DNA of 64,000 nt from Molossus alvarezi (GCA_037176705.1 CM073907.1:11005001-11069000), one strand, 5' to 3'. Positions 45,527 to 59,520 are shown, numbered from the stretch's first letter. Notes: a model not told the origin generated them from the letters alone. Numbers and translations are program-made.

Positions 45527-45701
45527 GTCCGGCCGGTGTGGCTCAGTGGTTGAGCGTCAACCCATTTATCAAGAATTCGCCGGTTCGACTCCCGGTCAGG
45601 GCACTTGCTCAGGTTGTGGGCCCGGTGCCCAGTGGGGGGTGTACAGGAAGTGGCCAATCGATGTTTCTTCTCTCTCTAAATATCAATAAAGAAAAAAAAA
45701 A
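45527..45701 (+). mobile_element. VES SINE, shortened, with TSD
   Basis: Head GTCCGGCCGGTGTGGCTCAG and a much reduced CT tail. Flanks CTCTATAATTGTG and CTGTATAATTGTG give a 13-bp duplication with one mismatch. Confidence 0.85.
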
Positions 45702-46053
45702 CTGTATAATTGTGAAGAAAACTTAGCTGGCAGGATATAGGGTATGTGCTGAAATAAGTATTTGTTAAAAAGCAGTGTCTTCAATATGTAAAACACATTT
45801 TTAAATGTTATTTGAACATGTTTGTTGCTTACTTCATCTGTAAATTATGTTTTAATCTGTTAAAGGTTTTAATTTAAATCAGATTGTGTATTCTGCAAGT
45901 AATTTTGAAGTTAATGGTAGTTTTAGTGAATGAAAAGCTTTATGATTTGCCAAGGGTTGATGTAATAGAAGTAATTAAATGAAATTTAGTTTGATATGGG
46001 TTGTTACCAAACTCCCCTCTACCCCCCACACATAATTGACACCATAGTTCTTT

Positions 46054-46272
46054 TTTTTTAATCCTCATCCAAGGATATTTTTCCATTTGTCTTCAGATAG
46101 AGTTGGGGGAGGGGGGAGAGAGAGAGAGAGAGACATCGATTGGCTGCCTCCCGCACAACCATGACCGGGGGGCCAGGACCGAACCACAACTGAGGTATGT
46201 GCCCTTGACTGGAATCGAACCCAAGACTCTTTGGTCCAAGGGCTCTAACCACTAAGGCAAACCGGCCAGGGT
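46054..46272 (-). mobile_element. VES SINE, 16-bp TSD
   Basis: Antisense copy. Duplication GACACCATAGTTCTTT at 46038-46053 and GACACCACAGTTCTTT at 46273-46288. It ends beside an L1 3' end with its own duplication. Confidence 0.88.
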
Positions 46273-46298
46273 GACACCACAGTTCTTTAATACTTTTT

Positions 46299-46479
46299 TT
46301 TTTCTAATTTATTTATTTCTGTTACAGATGTTTCTCCCCCTCCCTCCACAAGACACCTTCCTCCCTATCCCGCCCCGCCCCCCCAAGCATTGTTGTCTAT
46401 GTCCATTGGTTATGCATACACGCATATAAGTTTTTCAGTTTCTCTCCGCCCTCCCTCTTGCCCCCTCCTCTGAGGTTTG
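46299..46479 (-). mobile_element. Bat L1 3' end, with TSD
   Basis: Antisense 3' UTR fragment of about 180 bp ending at CCTCTGAGGTTTG. Perfect duplication TTTAATACTTTTT at 46286-46298 and 46480-46492. It shares the AAACCTCAGAGGAGGGGG segment with the plus-strand copy at 59018. Confidence 0.82.
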
Positions 46480-49400
46480 TTTAATACTTTTTACTACTCC
46501 TTTTATAAAATAACATTTACGTAATAAACATAATATGTAAACCCTCATGCCCTATTATGTCATGCCTTTTAGCAGGAGAAAGCAGATTTTCAAGGTGGTC
46601 ATTCTATGCCCTTCATAAACTCGAATCCATTGGAGTTAGCATAAATTTAAGGATGTTGAATATTAGTGGTAGAAGGAATATCAGAACCCATCAAGTTAAA
46701 ATTTAGCCACCACACTGGATAAGGAAATGGAGACCTAGGGACCAATGACATTACTTTTATAGGCTTTTGCTTTATTGAACATTCACAGTTCTTAAAGCTC
46801 CATGGAATTCTAAGTGTGGAAAACTTAAAGATCTATCATTTGAAGAGCAAAAGTTTCAAATTTTAAAGAAGCCCAATTTATCATTTTCTTTATCTTGTGG
46901 ATTATGCTTTTGACATCATACTTAAGAACTGTTGCTAAACCTAGGGTCACAGAAATTTTTCTCTTATGTTTTCATATATAAAATTATCTATTACATTTAT
47001 GTTGGGAAGTATTGTGAATATCTTTTTTAAAAAATTATGTTTAATAAGCTTTTCAGAGCCTGTTATAACACTCAAACTTTATTATTTAATTTTCTATAAA
47101 TTCTGGCATTTAAATACATTTCATCCATATTAAAATATAGATTTTGTAGCAAATATTCACTTAATTTTTAATTCTTTCATAGAACTAAAGTAAAATAAAT
47201 AGTACTTTAAAATTTATGAATATTTAATAAAACATTTATAAGAAAAATATTACTTAGATATTGCTAGAACTAAAATTCTCCCAATACCTTTCAGATTCAA
47301 GCATTAGCTTCTGATAAAGAATTGGGATATGCTTAAAATACTTTCCGGAATGTTAATTAACTATCACTGTCTTTTTGAACCTCTTTGACATGCTAATTAG
47401 GGGCAAGTAAAATTTGGAAAGTGGAAAATTAATATTTTTCCTTTTATGTGTTTGTTCTCTTGAAATGATTTTGATATAAACACAGTGACTTTGTTCTCTT
47501 GAAATCCTTCTGTGTTTCTCCATGCAGGTCTCTTTGAATGTTCTACTTAGTTTCTCTAAACAGTGCTCTATGTAAAATATGTTAGTAACTCTTAGTAAAA
47601 ATTGTCATGAATAACTACCAATTCCTTCCTCACTGCTTAGAAAAAGTCGGGAGTGTCTTAGTATCAGTCATTGAGACATTAAGCCTTGAGTGGTAGTAGT
47701 TAATTTATTTTCAACATCATGATTAAGACAATTTAGAAGGCTACTTTTGCATTTCTCCCTTTGTCTTCATTTAATTATCTCTTAGTATTGCTTCTTATTA
47801 GGCTAAACTACTTTGGTATTTCTAATTAAAAATTAAATATCTTATAATGATCTTGCTTTTGAGGCGACATGCAGACTAATGATGCTGAACCTCTCTCTGT
47901 GCAGTTGGCCCTGACCTTGCCCGCTTTGGTTCCCTAATTTAGTAACAGGGCTACAGCTGTGCACTCCTGGGCAGGTTTGGTATGCTGGCACCCGGCCAGG
48001 AAGCATGGATTTCCTAAGCAAATGGACCAGTGGGGATTTGCGGAAAACACAGATGATGTTACATGAGCTTTGCACTTTACAAATTCCCAACTATTTAAAG
48101 GAACTCAGCTAACCCACTGCCACCTAAATCGTCAGTTTGGTTGAAATACACATTCACACTAAATGATGTATTGTTTCCTTTTCCAAAAAATCACTCTTCC
48201 TTTTTGTATTTTTAATTTCATATTTTGTGGAAATTTTTTGAAAGCACTTTCTCTTTTTAGTGAATGAATAAATGTATCAAAATCAGTTAACTCTATTCAT
48301 TTATTTTATGCATTTGTAATACCAGCCAAAATAGCATCACATAAAAGAGTTGATGATATACAAATGTAATGTGCTTCTGTGTGAGGTAATGAAAGAAAGC
48401 TCTGAGAGAGATAAGTTTTAAAAAAAAAATTTTTTTTAAATGCCTGGATGTACAAGGCAGCCTGTGTGCCTGCACCTGCTTGGCTGGGCAGGCTGGGTCG
48501 CTGTTGTGTCTCTTGCACTGTGAGCATCATTAGTGTTCTGCGTCCTCAGTGTGCTCTGGGTGGGTTTGCAGTGTTGCTTCCTTGAATGTTTGAGCACCGG
48601 CTGCCTTCCCGTCTACTGACACTTTTCCTCCCTGTCGGTGCTTCTTGTCGCATATCCATTGCCTCTGAATTTGGAGGGGAGCCTGAGGCCCCCTCTTTTC
48701 CCCTTCAAACCTTGATGCATTCCTTCTAGTCTCTGCCTTTCATTGTCAGATGAGGGCCAGCTGCCCACCCTGATCGTCGTTGAACAGTAATTCTACTAGT
48801 TGGGATAATGTTCCTAGGGGGAGGGCTGTGCATGGATGCTCTGAATCGCACTAAAGCAGTACTAGTTGCAGTATGCAAAAAAAATGGTTTTACTCTAAAC
48901 TTCAGAGTCAAATTATATCGACTTTGCAATTAAAATTTCTTATTATATAAGTGCCATCCAAAAGTATTAGTAAGAAAGAATACTGAACCTCATAAATTTC
49001 TTGACCAAAAGTGGTCAGGTTACTAATCTTTAAAAATAGTCCGTTTTAAAAATGATCTATTCCTTAACTTTGGTAAATAGGGCAGATGTCCAGTCCTAGT
49101 GTGAGGTTTCCTCCCTCCGCTCCCTTCCTTATCTTATTCTCTGCCTCCCACTGTAGTCCATTGCTCTTCAAATCCACATCCCGCGGAGACTGACTCATAG
49201 CCCCTCTGCTCTTTGGCCTTCCCTTTGCTTTCCTGAGCGAGCGGCACTATCCTAACAAGGTTTTGTCTGACAAAGAGATGGGCAGAGGGAAGGTCTCTGT
49301 TGTCAGAGACTCAAAGTGGCATCCACTGGTTGCTATGCAATGCAAAACATTTGGGAATATCTAGTGTGCAGCTATTTTTGCTGCCTTAGTAAGTTTAATT

Positions 49401-49658
49401 TCTTAATTGTACTCTTCTTGTTACTGTTATTGCTAGTAATCTTAATAATTTTAAAATAGTATCTTAACAATTACTTTTTAAAGTGGTAAATTTTTCTCCT
49501 TTTCCAGATGATCAAGAGGTTATTATTATTAACTACATTTATTCAGTATTTAAACTAGTCTCAATAAATTTTTAAAAACTGTGTTTCCTTCCTGTTGATC
49601 TGAGTTACGATTTGGTATCATTTTCTTTCAGCCCTGAAGACTTCCTTTAGTATTTCTT

Positions 49659-49742
49659 TTTTTGGGGGGGACGTGCCCGAACCCAGGACTCTCTGGTCCG
49701 CAAGCCGACACTAACCACTGAGCCAAACCGGCCAGGGCTACC
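49659..49742 (-). mobile_element. Short head-only VES-like SINE
   Basis: Antisense copy of the short form, with a small internal deletion just before the GGGCACG segment. It keeps CAGAGAGTCC. Flanks TAGTATTTCTT (49648-49658) and TACTATTTCTT (49743-49753) form an 11-bp duplication with one mismatch. Confidence 0.78.
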
Positions 49743-49812
49743 TACTATTTCTTATAGGGCAGGTCTGCTAACAACTGATTTTCTCATTTCTTATTCATCT
49801 GAGAGTGTCTTT

Positions 49813-50057
49813 TTTTTTTTTATCCTCACCTAAGGACATTTTTTTATTTTTTGTTCAGATAGAGTGGGAGGGAGAGAGAGGAAGAGAGAGAGAGAAACAT
49901 CGATGTGAAAGGGACACATCGAGTGGCTGCCACCCACACGACCAACCAGGGCCGGGGACAAACTGCAACCGAGGCACATGCCCTTAGCGGGAACCGAACC
50001 CGGGTCTCTCTGGACCACAGTCTGATGCTTTAACCGCTGAGCCAAACTAGCCAGGGC
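49813..50057 (-). mobile_element. VES SINE, young, with TSD
   Basis: Complete antisense copy, 70 nt from the short form at 49659. Flanks TGAGAGTGTCTTT (49800-49812) and TGGGAGTGTCTTT (50058-50070). Confidence 0.9.
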
Positions 50058-50069
50058 TGGGAGTGTCTT

Positions 50070-51800
50070 TATTTTTCCTTTCAGCATTTAAATGTCATTT
50101 TAGGGTCTTCTGACTTCTACAGTTTCTGATGAGAAGTCAGCCTTTGATTGTATTGTTCTCTGTGTATGAGTCACTTTTCTCTGTGGCTTTCAAGGTTTTC
50201 TGTTTCTATTTATCTTTCAGCAGTTTGACTATGCTATGTCTAAGTATGGGCTTCTTTGTGTTTTTCCTACTTGGAATTCATTGAACTTCTTGGATCTGTA
50301 GATTAATGCTTTTCATCAAACATAGAACATTTTCAACCATTGTCTTTTAACATATATTCTTCTGCCATTTTCTCTCTTTCTAGGATTCCCATTATAGACA
50401 TGATGGCATCGCACAGGCCTCTGAGACATTGATCATTTTCTGTTGATGTTTTCCTGCTCTCCAAAATTAATAATTTCTATTGACATGTCTTTGAGTTTAC
50501 CGACTCTTTCCTCTGCCATCTCAAATCTGATCCTGAGACCATCTAGTGAAGATTTTACTTCAATTATTGTATTTTCAACTTCAGAATTGTTCCTTGGCTC
50601 TTTTTATGGCTTGTATTTCTTCTGTTTAGATTCTCTATTGATTGAGTCATTGTCGTCATATTTTTCTTTAGTTTTTTATATAGTTTCCTTTGCTTCTTTA
50701 AATACATTTATAATGGCTGCTTTGAAATCTTTGCCAAGTTCAACATCTGGAGCCATTCAGAGATAGTTTCTGTTGATTGCTTACCCACTCCCCCAACCCC
50801 CAGTTATGGGTCACACTTTGCTATTTCTGAGTGCCTTGTCTTTTTGTTGTGGAAAACTGGACATTTTAGTTAATATATTGCGGCAACTCTGGATTTCGAT
50901 TTTTTTTTTAAGTTATTTTATTTATTTAATTTTTGTTCTTTTCTGTGGTGCAAACTGTAAACTCTTTCTCCTCTGTGGTGTGTAGCCTCTGATGGCTAAG
51001 AGTTCAGTCTTACTTATATTTTTTAACTTGGCTCCCTCGAGGTGGCCACTGTGTCTGTATAGCTGAGGGGTAGCCATTGATTTGGAGAGGCTTGCTCAAA
51101 CCCTTCCAGCAGGCAAAGCTTCTGTCTTACACCAGTTGAACGGTGTTTGGATTGTGGAGTGCTTTCAGAGGGAGCCACATCTGCTCCGCCTGTTACTCTG
51201 TGCAGACTCTCGGTCTGCCCTGCACTCACACATAGTTCCTCAGTTGTCTGAGGATTGGTGGAGAGCGTAGCTAACACTTCATCTGCTCTCTCATTTCCAG
51301 AACCTCCCCATTAAATTTATGGCTGTTCAACCACTCATTCCAACTGGGTCTGCAATCCCAGGTTAGCAAAGCAGATGTTGTATGTTTTCCTCATCCTTTT
51401 CCTACACAGTTTGCCACTTTTAGCTTTAAAAAAAAAAAGAAAGAAAGCTGAGCGATTTTACTCCATCCCCAAATAAAGGATGCCCTCTCTGACTGCCAGA
51501 CTGCTGGTTTTCATAGTCAACCCTGCCTTGGTAAATTAACATTCTTGAGATTGAGCTTGGGGGTTGGATGGGAGAGGAGCCACCCCAAGCGAGAAAAGGC
51601 TGCAGACTCCCACCATTCTTGAATGAAGCTTTAACAGGTTTCCAAAAATAGACGCTTAGAATCTGTCTGCCTTTGGTTGATTTCCAGAGCCCTGATATAG
51701 ATGGTTCTTTACAGTTTTGTCCCGTGTTATGCTTGTTTTTGGTGGAGAGACTTCACTGAGCTCTTCACACCACCTTAAGCCCCCCAGTCTTTTAAAATCT
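50070..51800. mobile_element. Ancient L1-like block
   Basis: CTTGGAATTCATTGAACTTC, TTGGATCTGTAGATTAATGC and AGGATTCCCATTATAGACAT, then TGTGGAAAACTGGACATTTT, form a long collinear match to ancient L1M-type 3' sequence. All frames are broken. Confidence 0.5.
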
Positions 51801-53962
51801 TCTTAAGCCATTCATGTATTTAATTAGCTATTTAAAATGTTGAAGGGGGATCATAGAGCTTCAGAATCACTATTTTTATTATGAATTTTATGACAACGTC
51901 TTCCCATCCTTGGTTCTCTGGCACTTCAATTCTGAAGTTACTGGACAAGGTCCTATTCCATAGTTATGGACAAAAACACTGAAAATATGCTTTTTAATGT
52001 TCTTTTAATGTTGAGATGCTCTTTCTGTGGGCATATAAACAGCTTTAAAGTGTATCAAAGTCTTTTTAGCCCTTTTACCTAACCTGGGCTTTAATTTCCT
52101 CTCTAGGAAACTTGAACATCATTCTCTTTAATGAAGATGGAACCTTTTGTCATTTGTTAGCTAATTATTCTTGCCTCAAGCACAGTTAGATAATTTATTT
52201 ATTTGTTTTGTTTTGTTTTGTTTTTAGTATCCTTAGCATTTTTCTGAAGTGTGGCTCACTCAGGACAATGGATGTCCTCTATTCTTGCAAATTTATCTCT
52301 AAAACTATGATCAAGACAAACGTAAATCTCAGAAAGCAATAAGATACATATAGAACTTAAGATCTTGTATTTTATTTACTTAGGGCACGATATAACATCA
52401 ATTTTTATTCTCTTTACTCCAAAGGAATAAAATAAGAAAAGCTACAAAATTTTTTTTGTAGATTTTCAACTTTTCAGAGGATGGAAAAAAAAACCAAAAA
52501 CACAGATTTTATCATAAGATGGGTCCAAACAAGTAAGCATGCAATTCATGCAATAATTCCTACAAGAATACAATATAATTTCAGTGTTGGCTATTTATTT
52601 AAAATATGAAACATAATTGAATTATTAAGGACAAGAGCAGATCAATAGTAATATCTAGGCAACAGAAAAGTAAATTAATTTGTTTTATTGTTTTATATGC
52701 TACTCTTCTTCTATTAATTGTATCTGTGATACCAATAGCGTCTTGGTGGTGTTTTTGAATCACTAACCTAATTAACATCTATACTAGTCATAGGCTTAAA
52801 ATGAACTTCCAGGGAAAAGACATGATCCTAAGATGTTTATGGTGTGAAACCCAGCGCCAGGACCCCACACCAGCATTGCCATTGGGAGCCCATTGTCTGC
52901 TTGTTTATTAACTTTTGATTGTGAGATAACAGTAGCCCCCCATGCAGTGATATGTCCCTGTGCTTCCACCTGATCACATTTTTTTGTTTTAAATTTTTTT
53001 CCAACTATTACATAGTTTTTCAAAAACTGACAATTGCTACTTTATGGGTCATGAGAGGCGCTGTGTGTAAAGATCTGAATTTGGCTCAAATTCTGTGACT
53101 AAATTTTGTTAAGCACCAAGCATGATAATGGTCATGATTAAGAGAGGTATTGGAAACATGTTACAACTTACAGAACACCGTGTAGGCGTAATAATTATTT
53201 GAATGATGGTTGTATCTCTGTTTTTGTTGAGTCATTACAAACCAGGATGGCCTTTTTAAGTTGCATTCGTTAGTATTCTGTCTGGGACTTTTTCCCTGAA
53301 GGAATTCTGTGGCAGAAGCCATTTGTCTGGGAATAATGAAAGCTTTATCTTTGTGGAAGGATGTGAAGGGATTATGGATCTGTCTTGTTCCATGTCTGAG
53401 AAACTTTAACGTACTACTCCTGATGGAAGCATGGGCCATCGGGGCTCAGTACCCCCTTTCCTAGAAGGAGGGTCGTGGGAAGTTGAGTGATGGGACAGGG
53501 TTCTAAAGATAGATTTGAGGTAAGATTTAATTTTAAAATTCTTTGAACATTTTTCTGAAGGGCAGCAAGAATAAAATAGAAATATCTGAAAAATTGTGTT
53601 AGAAAGACCATGACTAATACAGGCTTGGACCTCAGGAATTTTTTTTTTAACATCAAAATCTAAGGTTATGATAATCAGGGTCTCACAAATGTCGTATGTA
53701 CACAAGTGTCTCAATGCCCACAACAAGTATTAATATCATATTATATTAGTGTCACATTTTTATATTATTTCCCTTGAGTAGAGTTCAAGATAATTTCTTC
53801 TGCTTTTTCTATATAAAAGTTAAAAAAAAAAAAAAGATTAGTGCTACTATTTAGAGTGTTAGACCTTTTTTATGGAGAACATAAGGAAAAACATGCTTAA
53901 ATGTTGATTATCAACATTTTCCAAGCTTTCTCTACATGCTCTGTCAAAAAAGTGTACCATGG

Positions 53963-54153
53963 TCTTGGCCGGTGTGGTTCAGTTGGTTAAGCATCACCCC
54001 ACACACTGAGCACATGCCAGAGTTTTGGGCTTCATCCCCAGTAGGGGAATGCAGGAGGTAACCTATCGATGTTTCTCTCTCATCAATGTTTCTCTCTCTC
54101 TCTCCCTCTCCCTTCTCTCTCTAAAATCAATTTTAAAAAAATACACATTGGAA
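53963..54153 (+). mobile_element. VES SINE, older subfamily, 17-bp TSD
   Basis: Head TCTTGGCCGGTGTGGTTCAG with part of the head region deleted, CT tail and A-rich end. Perfect 17-bp duplication AAAAAAGTGTACCATGG at 53946-53962 and 54154-54170. Confidence 0.88.
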
Positions 54154-54307
54154 AAAAAAGTGTACCATGGCCAAATGAATGGGAAACTGAACTGATGGTG
54201 AATCACAATTGAATGGGTTTTCCAACCGGGTAACTGTTTTCAGCATGCTAATGTATATCATGGTAAGCAGTGTAACACACATATTGTTTTTCCTAAACTT
54301 AATTTGA

Positions 54308-54543
54308 GCCCTGTCTGGTTTGGCTCAGTGGTTAGAATGTCAGCCCGCGGACCAGAGAGTCCTGGGTTTGGTTCTTGTTAAGGGCACGTACTTCAGTTGC
54401 AGTTCATCCCAGGCCCGGGTTGGGGTTGTACAGGTGGCAACCAGTCGATGTGTCTCTCTCACATCGACGTTTCTCTCTCTCTCTCTCCCTCCCACTCTAT
54501 CTGAAGATAAATGTAAGTGTCCTTGGGTGAGGATAAAAAAATA
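54308..54543 (+). mobile_element. VES SINE, full length
   Basis: Head GCCCTGTCTGGTTTGGCTCA, CT tail and GGGTGAGGATAAAAAA end. Flanks are similar (CTTAATTTGA and GTTAATTTAA), so the duplication is decayed. Confidence 0.87.
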
Positions 54544-55831
54544 AATAAGTAAAATAAAGTTAATTTAACCACTGTCCTGTGAACATAGTTGGAATAAACA
54601 CTGCCCTAGGTGAGTGGTGTCCCATAAACTCCGTCACAACTATTATTGCAAACATTTATTTTTGACAAATGAATGTAAAAATTAAATATGCTCTTTTTAA
54701 GTTGCTTTTTTGGGGTGTTGTTTTGACATTGTTTGTTTGTTAGTTTATTTATTTATTTATTTTATTGTACTGCCAGTTCCAGTAATAAGACAAGTAGAGC
54801 ATAAAATAAATTTGCAAGAGGTTATTATTCTTGGAAACTTTATGCACAACTAACTCATTTCTGAAAGGAATACAACTTATTGGGCACAAGTCTTCTGTTC
54901 ACATTGAACTGTTGGGTATTCTTTATGGGCTTGCAAGTTTTATTGTTCTCTTTGTTCCGTTGTTCTGCTACTTCCTGTTATTGAGGGTATTTGAAAGCTT
55001 TGTTAATGCAATGCCCGACAAAAGATTTACAGAGCACAGTAAAAGGTTCTGAACTCCGGCGTATATTGACCTGCTCTTGACAAGACAGTAGTACTACTTT
55101 GTAATATTTTTCCAAGGTTGGGGAATAAATAGACATCTGAAGAAATACATTTTTATGTGTTCTCTTTAGAAGTGCCATACTATTGTCTGTATTACTTATA
55201 TTTAGCAGAAACTATATAAACTTTGATATTTTTTCATTTTAGAATGCCAGAACTGGTAAGACCCTCAGCAACATAGATTTGCATAGCAGCACTGTATATA
55301 CATATGTATTAAATATGGGGGTTTTGTTGCGTTGTATTTCAGTGAACTGAAATGTCATTAGGAAATCCAACTTTTAATCCGAAATCCCAATTTTAGAATT
55401 GTTGCATCTCTCATTCTGAGGAGTCCCGAAGTATGTGAAGAAGTACCATATTAGCATGTGATTAATTTAAATTTTGCATTAACATAAAAGTAATACATGA
55501 GCATGGGAATAAATATTTAAACAGTATAGGGAAGTTTAAAAATGAAAAGTTAACATCTTCCCATGCTTCCATTTCATTCCTATCCTTGGTATTAATCACC
55601 ACTGAGTACTCTGTTTTCATTCTGATGATGGTTTCCTCCATAATTCTAATCAGTAGCAGGTAGTAAATCTAGAGATTTGTTGCTTTTGTAGTAAGATTGG
55701 CAACCAATATGTCCAAATTCAGAATTCTCTAATGTAAAATTTCTCATGTTGACAGTGATAATGTGAGTTTCTTATAAAGGGTAAATGTTTAGAAATCAAA
55801 GTGTAGTTTGAATTTAATGTGGAATTCTTTT

Positions 55832-56077
55832 TTTTTTTTTTTTTTATCATCCTCACCCGAGGACATTTTTCCATTTAGGTAGAGTGGGAGGGAGAGAGAG
55901 GAACAGAGAGAGAGAAACATCGATGTGAAAGGGACACATCTAGTGGTCGCCACCCGCACAACCAACCAGGGCCGGGGACAAACTGCAACCGAGGTACGTG
56001 CCCTTAGTGGGAACTGAACCCGGGTCTCTCTGGACCGTAGGCCGATGCTCTAACCACTGAGCCAAACTGGCCAGGGC
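55832..56077 (-). mobile_element. VES SINE, young, 18-bp TSD
   Basis: Complete antisense copy. Perfect 18-bp duplication TTAATGTGGAATTCTTTT at 55814-55831 and 56078-56095, the longest in the window. Confidence 0.93.
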
Positions 56078-57682
56078 TTAATGTGGAATTCTTTTAATTA
56101 ATGGAGAGCTTTTTTAAAACTATGGTTCCTATGTTGAGCATGATGTAGTTTTCAGTGGTTTCTAAGTATTCTATCTTTTTATCAACCAGTTTCTATTTTT
56201 CAAGGTAGTTACTTTTCTTACGTGAATTCTAAGGAAATAAACTAGAATGGATCAATTCAAAATGTATGTACACTAAAAGTCTTCTCTTTAAAATTTCTCT
56301 CTGTATTAATTTGAGTTTAGAAAGTGAAATGAAAGCGATCATTATAATGATATTTTATTCAGATAGTGAAATATGGATTGCTTGTAGTTATTCTCTGCAA
56401 AGGCGTAAAATAAAAAATAAATTTTTATTCTGGCCTACGATGCTGTGACATTTTTTGAGGCAGTGATTATAATAGTTTTATGCCAACAATGGCCACCTGG
56501 TGATCTCATTCAGGTCCAAAACTCCATTGTGCCACCTCAATAAAGAGGAAGAAAGTCGACCTGGAAGAAATCTCTGGGAAATAGACAATCACTAAAAAAT
56601 AGCAAAATGAAAATCTGCGTATGTGGTCTCCAAGGGTCTCGCAGAATGAGGACGACAGAGGATTTTTCTAAGTAACAATCCATGTATTGACAAAAGCAAT
56701 AATAAAGATGCTAAGTTTTAGAATAAATGCTTTTAAATTTCAAAGGCAGAATGTATCTAAAGAAGAGATAGAGGCCTCTCTGCCTAGCAGTTAGTTATAT
56801 TGTAGTTGGCACTCAGGAAGAGTACTTTCAAGATACTTTTTCTTATCTTCTACAATATTCTCGGTGTCATTTTGCTGGGCAACTCAAGTGTCAAATCAAC
56901 TATTTGGTTAGATAAACAAGAAACACCTGCTGAATAACTTATTTTGAGCAACATTGAAAGAAACTTTAGTGCATAATTTAATCTCACACAAAGCACCAGG
57001 TCAAATGTCAAAACAATGTGATTTTCCTCTTTGAGGTCTGTGTTTTAACATTTTAAAATTTCTATTGAGTATTAATGACCAAGCTTGACACCCAGACGTA
57101 AATATTTAAGTCACCTCAGTGTCTACTGTGTTTCTCCGATGTCAGATGTTTTAGAGCATTTTCTTTTGAAGCTCCCAAATATTTGTCTTTCATAAGTAAG
57201 AGGACTTCTTAATTGCTAGTTTGATATTGTTTATAATAGGCAAATGCATAGTTAATAGATATTCTTCAGTGAGCTTTCTGGTATTGTTTATTTTATTCTC
57301 CATTGTGATTATTTGTTATTAAACCTAACCTGCCACACATCCCAAGTTATGGATATATGCAAGCTCCTTATGATTGGTTTTAATGTTTTCATTTGACCAA
57401 GGAAGGTGGTCCTGCCCATTTTCTGAAAGTCATCTACTTCCTAAGAGTTCCTTTCTCTATGTTACATGTGACAAACATGTACATACTGTGTTCATAATTG
57501 TTTCTGTGATAAAACTACGTCAATTAAAAAGGTACTTGTATTTGCAATTTACATTTAGAATATTATATAGCATAATGAGCTGAAAATTTAACATATTGTT
57601 TTCTGCCATGTATTGTTCAATTATATGGGATATTTCATTTAATCACTTCAGGTATGTGTTATTTGTGTTATTCTATCTTTTT

Positions 57683-57881
57683 AAAAAAATTTTTCTTTAT
57701 TATAAAGAGAGAGGAAGTGAGAGGGAGAGAGAGAAACATCGATGAGAGAGAACTTTGATTGTCCACCTCCTGCATGCCCCACACTGGGGATCGGGCCCAC
57801 AATGTGCCCTGACCAGGAATCAAACCAGCGACCTCTTGGTGCATGGGTCGACGCTCAACCACTAAGCCACACCGGGTGGAC
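57683..57881 (-). mobile_element. VES SINE, older subfamily, with TSD
   Basis: Antisense copy. Duplication TATTCTATCTTTTT at 57669-57682 and 57882-57895. Confidence 0.87.
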
Positions 57882-59017
57882 TATTCTATCTTTTTTTTTT
57901 ATATATAGATTTTTTAAACATCAAACCAATGATCCAAAGTTGCACAGCTGATGAGTAATAGGATTATGGCTTGAACCTATTTCTACATACCAGAGTGTAT
58001 GTGCCTTCCACCGCCCAATCTAGAGAAAGAGAATAAATATAAAGAGGGATACTTACTGTTACGTAGAATGGAACTTGGCACTGAAATATTGTCATTTATT
58101 TTTCTGCATGCTCTCCCTAACCTGGTGTGCTTTGGAGCTCAAATTAGAGCTGTTTTTAGTGGTACCGGAAAAGCCAGTGCTTGAAAAATACTAAGCCTTG
58201 CTATTGACCCTGTGGTCACTGGCTTGGCACGGAGTGGGTGGCTTCCTTCCCATTCCCGTTTAAATTTTGGAGTAGGTCAATGTGCATCAGCAGACAATGA
58301 TGATTTAGAGGGAGTTTACTGCTTTCCCTTTTGAAATTGCACTCTAATGTTATTTTTATGCTTTGTGTAAGTAATTACTATGTGGTAACAATGAAATCAT
58401 TTTCAGGATATTCTGTAAGTAGCTGAAAAGTTGGAAGGTATTGAAGATTTAGCATAAAAGTAAATAATGCAACTGTGAAGTTAGGGTTATTTTAGGCACA
58501 CTAAAGAAATAAACTATCCAAACTGATGCTCACTCCTTGGGGAGGCGTGATGGCAGGGAGACCAGCTGAAGAGTAGGATTCTACTGATATTCCAAAAAGA
58601 CTGCATTGTAACTCTATCAGTAATACCATGTTAATTTCAAGATGACATATCAATGAATACTTTTGAAAGTGTCAGTAATAAATTTATTAAGGATAAAGTT
58701 ATAGACTATTTTATTAAAAAGAAACAATACCATATTGAAAAAAAACTTCAGAAAAAATGCAACTAACTCATTATTAGAAATAAAAGCAGCTAAGAAACTG
58801 ATTAAATGATATGAATTTATATAAAAAATAATTTACTTATTTCTAATATCTGGATCATCAGTGTATGGAATTTAAAAAATTTTGCTGTAATATACATTTT
58901 TTAACTGCTATAAAGAATTTTATTTTTAAAATAATTTTTGTTACTTTTTTATTTTAACATAACTATAAATCAATGTACTTTGCTCTTGTATGGATTTTAT
59001 TTAAAAATTCAGACTAA

Positions 59018-59182
59018 CAAACCTCAGAGGAGGGGGGTGGGGAGAGGGAAGAGATAAATCAAGGAACTTATATGCAGATGTGCATAACCAGTGGGCATAG
59101 GCAGCAATGCTGTTGGGGGATGGTGGGAGGGTGTCAGTGGGGGAAAAGGAGAAACATCTGTAACAAAAATAAATTACTTAAT
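59018..59182 (+). mobile_element. Bat L1 3' end with G-rich tract
   Basis: Starts at CAAACCTCAGAGGAGGGGGG, contains AACTTATATGCAGATGTGCA and GGGGGAAAAGGAGAAACATC, and ends in an A-rich tail at about 59182, immediately before a head-only SINE. Confidence 0.78.
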
Positions 59183-59183
59183 A

Positions 59184-59277
59184 GCCCTGGCCAGTTTGGC
59201 TCCAGGTTGGAGCCTCGGCCTGCAGACCAGAGAGTCCCGGGTTCAGTTTCCGCTAGGGGCACGAACCAAAAAAAAAA
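59184..59277 (+). mobile_element. Short head-only VES-like SINE
   Basis: Fourth copy of the short form: head, GAGAGTCCCGGG, CGCTAGGGGCACG, then the A tail. It sits two bases after the tail of an L1 3' end. No clear target duplication, because the flanks are A/T-rich. Confidence 0.83.
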
Positions 59278-59384
59278 TTTTTTTAAATAATTAATTAATT
59301 AATAAAAAAATAAAAGAGATGAGCACATTTGGGATGGAATTCCTTCAGGGGCAGAGAGCAGTTATTAAAAATGCTCCTGTTAAC

Positions 59385-59520
59385 AGTAAGGCTTTTTCTG
59401 TAAGTGGTGAGATAGTAAGCATTTTTAGGCTTCGCAGGCCACACGGGGTCTCTGTCTCATAATCGTCTCTGTTTTTGTTGGTTGTTGGCTTTTCCCATCC
59501 TTTAAAGTGTAAAATCCAGC
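59385..59520. mobile_element. hAT-like DNA transposon remnant
   Basis: AAGGCTTTTTCTGTAAGTGG, TAAGCATTTTTAGGCTTCGC and AGGCCACACGGGGTCTCTGT resemble a common ancient mammalian non-autonomous hAT element. Neither end is intact. Confidence 0.45.
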
